Positions 8,038 to 15,216 of a stretch of 24,263 nt of DNA are shown here, piece after piece. This DNA is from UBA7803 sp049454295 (GTDB lineage: Bacteria; Pseudomonadota; Gammaproteobacteria; Pseudomonadales; Azotimanducaceae). A program made the translations under genes and the position numbers. The notes under the pieces were generated by a model. That model was not told where the DNA came from, did no database searches, and saw only the letters and a list, made by a program, of their open reading frames with translations. The stretch spans positions 1 through 24,263 of the forward strand of contig JBMTYG010000036.1 in NCBI GenBank assembly GCA_049454295.1, in the 5' to 3' direction. The first letter of the stretch is position 1; the number at the start of each line of letters is the position of its first letter.

Positions 8038-8068
8038 GGTCGCGGCTCGGATCTCCGGAACCGCGACC
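8038..8068 (+). terminator. Putative intrinsic terminator after the envelope gene cluster
   Basis: GGTCGCGG (8038-8045) and CCGCGACC (8061-8068) form a perfect 8-bp GC-rich stem with a 15-base loop, followed by GACGCTTTTC. The T-run is only four bases, so termination strength is uncertain. The site lies exactly between the convergent small membrane protein and acyl-CoA dehydrogenase genes. Confidence 0.5.
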
Positions 8069-8076
8069 GACGCTTT

Positions 8077-9714
8077 TCAACGGGACCGCTGATCCAGCAG
8101 CGCCTTGCCGATCACGCGAATAGCGAGCGTTTCCTCCGCGCCTTCAAAGATCGAGAGCACCCGCGCATCAACGAAATAGCGGCTTACGGCGGTCTCTTCG
8201 GCGTAGCCCATGCCGCCGTGAATCTGTAACGCTTCGCGGCTCACTGATTCGGCAACTCGACACGCGAGCAGCTTCACTAGGCTCGCTTCCATTTGCCCTT
8301 GGTCCTGATCCATGAGCCGAGCGACTGCATAGGTGAAGTGCCTGCAGGCGCTGAGCTGCGCAGCCATGCGCGCGATTTTGGCAAGTGTGAGCGGAAAGTC
8401 AGCGATCGGCTGACCAAAGACACGCCGCTGACTGGCATAGGCAATGGAAGCTTCCATGGCGGCTTGCATCAGACCACAGGCCCGCGCGGCCGTCTGTAGA
8501 CGTCCACCCATGAACCCACGCATCGTGAAGTAGAAGCCCTTGCCCTCGCCGCCTCGACCGCCGACCAGATTTGCATCTGGTACGAAGAAATCGTCATAGA
8601 ACATTTCATAGGAGTGCATGCCACGATAGCCGAGCGTCGCGATCGCCCGCCCCGTGACCCGACCGCCGCCGGGCTGGATGAACTCGAAGTCGTGGCCGTC
8701 GCTCGACGGCTTTTCAACCAGAAATAGCGAGAGCCCTTTGTGGGGCGGCTGAGCTGCCACATCCGTCCGAGCCAGCACCAGAATCACGTTTGCTTTGCCA
8801 GCAAAAGTGCACCAGGTCTTTCCGCCGTTCAAAACCCAGCCATCCGCTACCGGAGTTGCGCGCAGGCTTACCGAGGCAACATCTGACCCTGTATTGGGTT
8901 CGGTGACGGAGATCGCACAGAGCGACTCACCGCTCGCGAGCCGGGGCAGCCAGCGGGCCTGCTGCTCCGATGTACCGCCCTCGAGTAACGCGCGAGCCAT
9001 GATTTCCGGCCGGGTGATGAGGCTTCCTGCGGCGCCGAGCGAGCCGCGGGACAGCTCTTCGGTGACCACGACCATTCCCAGGCTATCCTCATGATCATCG
9101 GGTTTAAGACCGCCAAAGCGTTGCGGTACCGACAACCCGAAGCATCCCATTTCCCTGAGCGGCAGCAAAATTTCGTCTGGCACGATCTGGTCGCCGCGGT
9201 GGACATCCGCTGCTCGCGGCATGACCACACGGGTCGCGAAGTCACGAAACGTGTCGCGAATCAGCGCCCGTTCGTCATCGAGCCCGACCGTCGGCAATTC
9301 GCCACCGGCAAGCACGACCGTGCGTCCTACCTCGGTGAGGTAATCGGACGAGAGAAAGTTCGCGGCGTGTTCCAGTAATTCCGCTCTGAAATCTCTCGCC
9401 GTCAGACCATAGCGGTACTGACGCATCTGCAGCCGCTGCACCGAGTTCACAATGACCTCGGCGACGAAAACGTTGGCGAGCTGTGTCAACAACGGGCGGT
9501 CCTTGGGATCACCCTGATCAATCATCTGAAGCGCTTCCCGCGCGGCGGTTGTCTCCGCCGCGATAAACGCCAGGTCATAGAGCTCGATCTGATCGCGCTC
9601 CAGGTGCCCCTCGAGCCGAGCAAGCGCGTGGGCGGCGAGCTGCTCGATGGCGTTCAGCGCCTCGAACAACCCATTCGTTTCCTTCCGATCGTTGCTATCC
9701 AGAGAATTGAGCAC
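8077..9714 (-). CDS. Acyl-CoA dehydrogenase family protein with long N-terminal extension
   Basis: 545 residues if it starts at GTG 9714, which has AGGGTGA just upstream; in-frame GTGs at 9723 and 9732 are possible. Residues up to about 145 form a helical extension absent from ordinary 380-residue acyl-CoA dehydrogenases. The rest is a complete dehydrogenase: AISVTEPNTGSDVAS (flavin/substrate signature), GWVLNGGKTWCTFAG, GYRGMHSYEMFYDDFFVPD, RRVFGQPIADFPLTLAKIAR and IHGGMGYAEE. SIFEGAEETL near the C-terminus holds the Glu at the place of the catalytic base in many members. It would oxidise an acyl-CoA to the 2,3-enoyl-CoA using FAD; chain length and branching cannot be read. It is transcribed alone, convergent with the envelope cluster. 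Confidence 0.9.
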   Translation of the reverse strand: MLNSLDSNDRKETNGLFEALNAIEQLAAHALARLEGHLERDQIELYDLAFIAAETTAAREALQMIDQGDPKDRPLLTQLANVFVAEVIVNSVQRLQMRQYRYGLTARDFRAELLEHAANFLSSDYLTEVGRTVVLAGGELPTVGLDDERALIRDTFRDFATRVVMPRAADVHRGDQIVPDEILLPLREMGCFGLSVPQRFGGLKPDDHEDSLGMVVVTEELSRGSLGAAGSLITRPEIMARALLEGGTSEQQARWLPRLASGESLCAISVTEPNTGSDVASVSLRATPVADGWVLNGGKTWCTFAGKANVILVLARTDVAAQPPHKGLSLFLVEKPSSDGHDFEFIQPGGGRVTGRAIATLGYRGMHSYEMFYDDFFVPDANLVGGRGGEGKGFYFTMRGFMGGRLQTAARACGLMQAAMEASIAYASQRRVFGQPIADFPLTLAKIARMAAQLSACRHFTYAVARLMDQDQGQMEASLVKLLACRVAESVSREALQIHGGMGYAEETAVSRYFVDARVLSIFEGAEETLAIRVIGKALLDQRSR

Positions 9715-9857
9715 CGCTGTCACCCTGCACACAGTATCGATTCAGCAAAAGCTCGCTTGCCCGGACACATCAGTCCGAGCACGTTCCTTCGCGGGTTGAG
9801 CCGGCACTATATCAAAGACAAAGACGACGCATGTGGCAGCAAGCGATTCCCCCTGGG

Positions 9858-10100
9858 TCACTGATCAGTCGCCCGCCGCGTAACATCCTCTCGACGCTTG
9901 AGCTGACAACTCGATGTCGCTTGATCGAAGAAGATAAGCACTTCGCCCTGCTCGATCTGAGAGCGCACTTGTTTAACTTTCGTCGCAAGAGAGACGTCTA
10001 TCGCCCCATATTCGGTCCCCTCGCGGGTGACGAACTCCTCCACGATGCCCTGCAAGGCTTCAGCTGAGAGCGCATCCCAGGGGACCTCAAGAGGCGTCAC
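9858..10100 (-). CDS. yheU: YheU family protein (UPF0270)
   Basis: 80 residues from a GTG at 10100 that overlaps the stop codon of the upstream methyltransferase gene in a GTGA arrangement, indicating translational coupling. The longer in-frame version up to 10205 would add unrelated residues read inside that gene. The sequence is close to the whole UPF0270 family: LEVPWDALSAEALQGIVEEF, then VTREGTEYGAIDVSLATKVK, QVRSQIEQGEVLIFFD and a SCQL end. The first residues (VPW, ...L...EF.TREGT.YG) are the recognisable family signature. It is a small cytoplasmic protein of unknown function largely confined to gammaproteobacteria, which makes it the best taxonomic clue in the window. The C-terminus extends about ten residues past the usual end. 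Confidence 0.92.
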   Translation of the reverse strand: MTPLEVPWDALSAEALQGIVEEFVTREGTEYGAIDVSLATKVKQVRSQIEQGEVLIFFDQATSSCQLKRREDVTRRATDQ

Positions 10101-10936
10101 TGCGCTGGCTTGCGAAAACGCAGGGTCATTCGATCGGTCTCCCCAATCGCGATATATTTCTCGCGGTCCTTTGCGCCTAGCGCAAGCGAGGGCGGCAGCG
10201 TCCACACGCCGGCGGGATGATCGCGGGTATCGAGGGAATTTGCGTTTATTTCGCTTTTCGCCTCGAGCACAAATCCCGCCTTCTCGGCCGCCGCGATCAC
10301 CGCGGTCTCGCTCATATAGCCGCGCTCAGCCATCTCCTGGCGCGAAACCTCGCGCGGAGTGCGATGCTCCACGATGCCAAGCACACCACCCGGCTTAAGC
10401 GCCGTGAATGCAGCGGCCAGCACCAGGGCGTCACTGCCGTTCGCATCGAGCCAGTTGTGCACGTTACGAAATGTGAGTACCAGATCCACGCTGCCCGCTG
10501 GGGCTAGCTCAAGCCGCGACGGTGGCAGAAAGTCGGTCACCTTCACACGATCATAGGTTGTCGGCGAAGCCGCAAGCTTTGCCTCGAAGGCAGCGCGGCT
10601 TTTTCGATAGTACGCGCCCTCTTCACCCGGAATATCGCCCGGAAAGGCTGCGGCGTACAGCGTGCCTTGCTCACGCAAATAGGGCGCGAGAATTTCGGTG
10701 TACCAGCCGCCGCCCGGGGAGATCTCAAGCACGGTCATGTCGGCGCGAACACCAAAGAATGTGAGCGTCTCCGCGGGATGACGCCAACGATCACGAGCGC
10801 GGTTCTCCGCGCTGCGCTGCGAACCCTCTATCGCCCCCTGCAAAGTGGGATCGACGCTTGCGAAGGCCGAGAGCGCATGGAGACCGAGGGAGCCAATTGC
10901 AAAGACAAGGCAGACGTTTTTTACCAGATTCAGCAC
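10097..10936 (-). CDS. Exported class I methyltransferase-like protein (COG4798-type)
   Basis: 279 residues with an N-terminal signal peptide (LVKNVCLVFAIGSLGLHALS, cleaved near AFAS). The mature part reads as a Rossmann-like methyltransferase: TVLEISPGGGWYTEIL is motif I for S-adenosylmethionine, SVDLVLTFRNVHNWL the motif IV region, and ALKPGGVLGIVEHRTP the motif VI strand. RWRHPAETLTFFGVR before motif I is typical of the predicted methyltransferases in COG4798, which commonly carry a signal peptide. How a periplasmic protein would obtain S-adenosylmethionine is unclear, so it may bind another ligand. The start overlaps the stop of the DsbA-like gene by 7 bases and its own end overlaps yheU, so the three form a tight operon. 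Confidence 0.82.
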   Translation of the reverse strand: MLNLVKNVCLVFAIGSLGLHALSAFASVDPTLQGAIEGSQRSAENRARDRWRHPAETLTFFGVRADMTVLEISPGGGWYTEILAPYLREQGTLYAAAFPGDIPGEEGAYYRKSRAAFEAKLAASPTTYDRVKVTDFLPPSRLELAPAGSVDLVLTFRNVHNWLDANGSDALVLAAAFTALKPGGVLGIVEHRTPREVSRQEMAERGYMSETAVIAAAEKAGFVLEAKSEINANSLDTRDHPAGVWTLPPSLALGAKDREKYIAIGETDRMTLRFRKPAQ

Positions 10937-11610
10937 GCGGGATTCTCCTCGTCAGGAGCCGCCAGTATACGGCCGCGCACGTCGTCGATCTTGCGCGCGC
11001 GCTCGATAATGCGCCCAAGCACCTCGGCAGACTGCGCCCCTGGGATCGCATAGCCGTTGGGCAGCACGAAGCTTGGAACACCGCTGACCCCGGCCTCGTA
11101 GGCGCGCTGGATCTCAGCGCGGACGTCGTCAGCCCGCGCGTCGCCGCGAAGAAACTCGAGCGCGGCCGCTCGGTTCAGCCCTGCCGCCGCGGCCGCGTCT
11201 GCCAGAACCTCGAGATCGCCGAGATCACGCCCATCGCAAAAGTAGGCACGAAACAACGCGTCCATGAGTGCGTGCTGCATCGGGCCCGTCCCCGCCCAGT
11301 CGACAAGACGGTGCCCGTTCAGTGTATTGGGAACGCGCTGCACCCGATCGTAGCGAAGCTCGATACCCAGACTCGCTGCCTGATCCAGTATTGCCTGGGG
11401 AACGCCCCGTCGCTCTGCCCCAGCACCAAACCGCATACGCATGAGCGTTCCGCGATCCATGCCGTCCGCTGGCAAAGACGGATAGAGCTGATACGGCCGC
11501 CAGCGCGGCAATACGCCCACACCGATGGGGGTCGCCAACACCTGGTCCAATCGCCGTTTGCCGATGAAGCACCAAGGGCAAATCAAATCAGAAACGATGT
11601 CGATGAACAT
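10930..11610 (-). CDS. DsbA/FrnE-like thioredoxin-fold oxidoreductase
   Basis: 226 residues without a signal peptide. It starts MFIDIVSDLICPWCFIGKRR, with the redox motif C-P-W-C at residues 11-14 straight after the first strand, as in the FrnE branch of the DsbA/2-hydroxychromene-2-carboxylate isomerase superfamily. The helical insert (residues about 80-160) is followed by GVSGVPSFVLPNGYAIPGAQ, which holds the cis-Pro loop (V-P-S-F) facing the active site. It is probably a cytoplasmic dithiol oxidoreductase linked to oxidative or xenobiotic stress. It is the first gene of the overlapping operon with the methyltransferase-like and YheU genes, divergent from the dioxygenase gene across 136 bases. 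Confidence 0.88.
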   Translation of the reverse strand: MFIDIVSDLICPWCFIGKRRLDQVLATPIGVGVLPRWRPYQLYPSLPADGMDRGTLMRMRFGAGAERRGVPQAILDQAASLGIELRYDRVQRVPNTLNGHRLVDWAGTGPMQHALMDALFRAYFCDGRDLGDLEVLADAAAAAGLNRAAALEFLRGDARADDVRAEIQRAYEAGVSGVPSFVLPNGYAIPGAQSAEVLGRIIERARKIDDVRGRILAAPDEENPAC

Positions 11611-11746
11611 GCGATTGCCTATTCAATCTGAGAATTGCTCAACGCTTCCCCGGTCATCCTCTCAACGCCCGGGCGCTCGGCTGCGAGCTGTTTGACATTC
11701 GATCACAGGTGATAAACGATCGCCTAGGGATTAGGGGATTTTCCAT

Positions 11747-12601
11747 ATGCAACCCGCACTTGCTGCTCAGGCTACTGATTTTCGAATCCATCCGCTCAGC
11801 CCGACTATAGGCGCAGAGGTTTCAGGCGTCGATTTGAGAGCCGGCCTTTCGGCGCCTGAACTCGCAACAATCAAGCAAGCGCTCTTAGACTGGAAGGTAC
11901 TCTTTTTCCGCGACCAGGACATTACGACCGACCAGCACCTCGCGTTTGCGCGATTGTTTGGCGAGCTTGAGGTTCATCCTTTCGCGCCGCAAAAGCCGGG
12001 CTATCCCGAAGTGTTGAGCATCACCCATAACCGCGAAAGCAGGGGCAAAGAAAACGCCTGGCACTCGGATGTTACCTGGCGGCTTGCACCATCGCTTGGC
12101 TCGGTGCTCCGGTCGTTGGAAGTTCCCGAGGTCGGTGGCGACACACTGTTCTGTGACATGTACGCAGCCTATGAAGGACTGACAGACGAGGTCAAGGCGC
12201 AGATCGAAGGTCGAACGGCCCTCCACGACTTTGCCCATTTCCGTAAGGGATTGCGCAAGCAAGGCAAGACCGAGGCCGAGATCGAGGCGTTCAACAAGGC
12301 CTATCCGATGGCCGAACATCCGGTGGTGCGTACCCATCCCGAGACCGGCCGCAAGGCGCTCTACGTCAATGCGCCCTTCACCCAGTACATTGTTGGCATG
12401 GAACGCTCGGAATCGGATGCACTGCTCGCGCACCTGTACGCCCAGGCGGCTATTCCCGAATATCAGTGTCGTTTTCGCTGGACTGTCAACGCGATCGCGT
12501 TCTGGGACAACCGTGCCTCCCAGCACTATGCCGTGTCAGATTACTGGCCTGCCGTTCGCCGCATGGAGCGGGTCACCATCGTCGGTGATCGCCCGCGTTA
12601 G
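11747..12601 (+). CDS. TauD/TfdA family 2-oxoglutarate-dependent dioxygenase
   Basis: 284 residues, the family's usual length. FRIHPLSPTIGAEVSGVDLR is the standard opening, WKVLFFRDQDIT the first core strand, and NAWHSDVTW provides the iron ligands His106 and Asp108. The distal ligand is His260 in NRASQHYAVSDYW, and Arg271, eleven residues later as in TauD, would bind 2-oxoglutarate. The enzyme should hydroxylate a small substrate, often with release of sulfite or cleavage of an ether, using Fe(II), O2 and 2-oxoglutarate. The substrate is not visible in the sequence; the neighbours (flavin monooxygenase, GST, SDR, acyl-CoA synthetase) suggest an organic acid or aryl ether rather than taurine. 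The ATG has AGGGGA upstream. It begins the plus-strand catabolic cluster. Confidence 0.92.
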   Translation: MQPALAAQATDFRIHPLSPTIGAEVSGVDLRAGLSAPELATIKQALLDWKVLFFRDQDITTDQHLAFARLFGELEVHPFAPQKPGYPEVLSITHNRESRGKENAWHSDVTWRLAPSLGSVLRSLEVPEVGGDTLFCDMYAAYEGLTDEVKAQIEGRTALHDFAHFRKGLRKQGKTEAEIEAFNKAYPMAEHPVVRTHPETGRKALYVNAPFTQYIVGMERSESDALLAHLYAQAAIPEYQCRFRWTVNAIAFWDNRASQHYAVSDYWPAVRRMERVTIVGDRPR

Positions 12602-12710
12602 GGAATCCGGCGGCGGTCGAAGCCTCGTCTGATGACGTCGACCCCAGATCCTGGGCAGAACAGTCTCGCCCGCCACCGATCCCGACATGTGTCGCCGCAG
12701 GAGCCCGCGA

Positions 12711-13745
12711 ATGAAGCTCGCTATTGAAATCGGCGCCCTGGGTCCGAACAACCTCGACACAACAGTGGCGTGGGTACGCCATGCCGAGCGCCTGGGCGTG
12801 GACATGGCGTTTTCTGCAGAAGCCTGGTGGAGCGATGCCGCCACCCCGCTTGCCTGGCTCGCCGCCAAGACCGAGCGCATTCGGCTTGCGACAGGCATCA
12901 TGCAAACAACCGCGCGAACGCCGGCTATGGCTGCGATGACAGCGCTGACCCTGCACGATCTGAGCGGCGGGCGCTTTGTGCTGGGGTTCGGCGCGAGCGG
13001 CCCACAGGTGGTCGAGGGACTGCATGGTGTGCCCTATCGACAGCCCCTCACCCAGCTACGGGAAACCGTCGAGATTTGCCGCATGATTTTCGCCGGCGAG
13101 AAGGTCCGCTACGCTGGCAAGGTGTTTAGGCTGCCGCTGCCCGACAGCGAGGGCAAGGCGATTCGAATCGCCCACGAACCCGCCCACATTCCCATCTATC
13201 TTGCGACCCTGGGTCCCGCGGCCCTGCGCTACACCGGCGCCACTGCCGATGGTTGGCTCGGCACGTCCTTCTCACCCGATCATCCCGAAGCTCATCTCAA
13301 CTATCTGCGCGCTGGCGCTGCGAGCGCTGGGCGAGACCTGAGCGCGCTCGACCTGTGCGTCTCGGTCCGGGTGGAAATTGGCGACGACGTCGAAGCCATG
13401 ATCGCGCGTCGCAAGCCTGGGGTTGCGTTCAACATGGGCGGCATGGGCTCGGCCACCACCAACTTCTACAATGACGCGTTCTGTCGCGCAGGCTTCGAAG
13501 AGGACGCGAAGGCCATTCAGGCACTCTGGCTTGCCGGCAAACGCGACGAAGCGGCCCAGCGTGTGCCGGATGCAATGGTCACGGCGTTTCAGGCGCTCGG
13601 CACCCGCGCTATGGTGCAGGAGCGCCTGCGTCGATATCGCGACGCGGGCATCAACACCCTCAAACTCGGACTGGACGGTGTGCCGCAGGGTCCACGGCGG
13701 TACGAGTTGCTCGAGAATATCGTTGATCTGATCAAGGAACTCTAA
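12711..13745 (+). CDS. Luciferase-like (LLM) flavin-dependent oxidoreductase
   Basis: 344 residues from the ATG at 12711, which has AGGAG 7 bases upstream; an ATG at 12687 in frame would add an unlikely MCRRRSPR prefix. The protein has the bacterial luciferase TIM-barrel pattern: VRHAERLGVDMAFSAEAWW, the KTERIRLATGIM strand, TALTLHDLSGGRFVLGFGAS, and IPIYLATLGPAALRYTGATA followed by DGWL. These match F420- or FMN-dependent monooxygenases and reductases of this superfamily. LGFGASGPQVVEGLHGVPY is the usual loop around the active site. The stop codon overlaps the next ATG by one base (TAATG), so it is coupled to the GST gene. Substrate and cofactor (FMN or F420) cannot be decided by sequence alone. 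Confidence 0.9.
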   Translation: MKLAIEIGALGPNNLDTTVAWVRHAERLGVDMAFSAEAWWSDAATPLAWLAAKTERIRLATGIMQTTARTPAMAAMTALTLHDLSGGRFVLGFGASGPQVVEGLHGVPYRQPLTQLRETVEICRMIFAGEKVRYAGKVFRLPLPDSEGKAIRIAHEPAHIPIYLATLGPAALRYTGATADGWLGTSFSPDHPEAHLNYLRAGAASAGRDLSALDLCVSVRVEIGDDVEAMIARRKPGVAFNMGGMGSATTNFYNDAFCRAGFEEDAKAIQALWLAGKRDEAAQRVPDAMVTAFQALGTRAMVQERLRRYRDAGINTLKLGLDGVPQGPRRYELLENIVDLIKEL

Positions 13746-14377
13746 TGAAGCTGTATATGGTGCCGCTCGCACCTAATCCCACGAAAGTCATGCTCTATAT
13801 CGAAGAGCGCGCCGAGCTGGGCGTGGAAATGGGCATCGAACAGATCGTCGTGAACACCGTGAAGGGCCGCCATAAGGAGCCTGCTCACCTCGCGCGCAAC
13901 CCCTTTGGAACGGTGCCTGTTCTTGAGCTCGAGGACGGCAGTTTCATCGTCGAATCGCTAGTGATAGTCCAGTACCTGGAAGACCGGTTTCCCGATGGGG
14001 CTATGATCAGCGGCACCGCTGAAGCACGAGCCCGCGCCCGAGATATCGAGCGGGTCGTCGATCTGCGCATTGGCGTACCTATGGGAGCTTACGGTCACGC
14101 AACCAAATCCCCCTTGGGTCGGCCACCCGACCCAGACAAAGCAGCCCAATGCGTCGCCGCCATGCAGGCGCCTCTCGATTATCTCGAGAACCTGCTGAGT
14201 GATGGACGCCCACTCCTCACCGGCACACAGGTTTCGATCGCCGACTGCACGCTGCAGTCTTTCCTGCAGTTCATGCGCTTCGTCGACGCCGATCTGTTCG
14301 GGGAACGCCCCTTGCTACGCGCCTGGGATCAACGCCACCGAGCGCGTCCGGCAGCACAGCGCGTGCTGCGCTGGTAG
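13745..14377 (+). CDS. Glutathione S-transferase family protein
   Basis: 210 residues. The N-terminal thioredoxin-like half has MKLYMVPLAPNPTKVMLYIE, the cis-Pro strand NPFGTVPVLELEDG and the glutathione-binding ESLVIVQYLEDRF (Glu-Ser pair). The C-terminal helical half has the capping motif LTGTQVSIADCTLQ (S/T-x-x-D). This is a complete bacterial GST. It would add glutathione to, or remove halogen or an ether group from, an electrophilic substrate, or isomerise one. It overlaps the stop of the flavin monooxygenase gene by one base, arguing that both act on the same compound or on its reactive product. An insertion near residues 105-135 (PMGAYGHATKSPLGRPPDP) is polar and may shape the substrate site. 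Confidence 0.9.
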   Translation: MKLYMVPLAPNPTKVMLYIEERAELGVEMGIEQIVVNTVKGRHKEPAHLARNPFGTVPVLELEDGSFIVESLVIVQYLEDRFPDGAMISGTAEARARARDIERVVDLRIGVPMGAYGHATKSPLGRPPDPDKAAQCVAAMQAPLDYLENLLSDGRPLLTGTQVSIADCTLQSFLQFMRFVDADLFGERPLLRAWDQRHRARPAAQRVLRW

Positions 14378-14412
14378 ACACCCGGGCAATCATCACCCAG
14401 AGGGAAATCATC

Positions 14413-15177
14413 GTGTCGACATCGCAACGACTACTGGGCAAAACCTGCATCGTCACCGGCGGATCGAGCGGCATCGGGGCGGCAACCGTACGACGTTTTG
14501 TGAGCGAAGGCGCTGACGTGCTGATCGCGGATTGGAATCTGAATGAGGCCGAAGCGCTTGCGCTAGAACTTGGCGCATCCGTGACGGCGATGTTCTGCGA
14601 CGTTCGCCGCGAGGCAGACGTGCAGGCGGTCGCTGCCGCCGCGATGCAACGCTGGGGACGCATCGACGTCCTGGTCAACAATGCGGGCGCGGAACTCAAC
14701 CGCGCCTACGACGCCACCACCGTTGAAGAATGGGACCGGGTGCTCGATACCGATCTCAAAGGCCCTTGGCTGTTCTGCAAGCACGTCGTTCCGCACATGG
14801 TGAACGCGGGTAGCGGCAGCGTGATCAATGTGTCCTCATTGAATGGACTTGTTGGTTTTCCACTGTCTACCGCTTATGGCAGCGCGAAGGGTGGATTGAT
14901 CGTATTCACCAAAGATATGGCGATCGAACTCGCGCAGAGCGGCGTGCGCTTCAATTGCGTCTGCCCAGGTGTTATCGCAACACCGATGATGGAACGCTGG
15001 ACCGATCTCATGCCAGACAAGGCGGACGCGCAAAGGATGCTGCGCGGAGTCATGCCCATCGGGCGTATGGGTACGGCTGACGAGGTCGCAGGATCGATCT
15101 TCTTCTTCGCCTCGGACGATTCGGCGCTGTGCCAGGGCGCAGTGCTCTCGGTGGATGGCGGATTCGTGGCGCAGTAA
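14413..15177 (+). CDS. SDR family NAD(P)-dependent oxidoreductase
   Basis: 254 residues starting at GTG 14413 with AGAGGGA upstream. It is a classical short-chain dehydrogenase: TGGSSGIG at 15-22 binds the nucleotide, NNAG at 89-92 follows strand 4, the catalytic Ser is in INVSSLNG (about 141), and YGSAK gives Tyr155 and Lys159. Asp40 at the end of strand 2 (LIADWN) favours NAD over NADP. CPGVIATPM and VLSVDGGFVAQ are the usual late motifs. The reaction would be oxidation of a secondary alcohol or reduction of a ketone. It lies 35 bases after the GST gene and 39 before the acyl-CoA synthetase, so it probably handles an alcohol formed by the oxygenases. Confidence 0.93.
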   Translation: MSTSQRLLGKTCIVTGGSSGIGAATVRRFVSEGADVLIADWNLNEAEALALELGASVTAMFCDVRREADVQAVAAAAMQRWGRIDVLVNNAGAELNRAYDATTVEEWDRVLDTDLKGPWLFCKHVVPHMVNAGSGSVINVSSLNGLVGFPLSTAYGSAKGGLIVFTKDMAIELAQSGVRFNCVCPGVIATPMMERWTDLMPDKADAQRMLRGVMPIGRMGTADEVAGSIFFFASDDSALCQGAVLSVDGGFVAQ

Positions 15178-15216
15178 CGGGCCCCATTCCGGGCGGACGT
15201 GCGGGAGCGTTACGAC

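Noticed and set aside
9760..9780. CGGAC-N6-GTCCG dyad between the dehydrogenase and yheU
   Set aside because: Only a 5-bp stem with no T-run, too weak to call a terminator or operator.
10858..11631. 257-residue plus-strand open frame opposite the DsbA-like gene
   Set aside because: It has an unnatural Arg/His/Gln composition and is antisense to a gene with a clear CPWC motif and family fit.
11705..11716. ATCACAGGTGAT palindrome upstream of the dioxygenase gene
   Set aside because: A 12-base element of this kind is short and could be chance; no second copy or regulator gene is adjacent.
11885..12526. 213-residue minus-strand open frame inside the TauD-like gene
   Set aside because: It is antisense to a gene with all iron and 2-oxoglutarate ligands in place and no motif of its own is seen.
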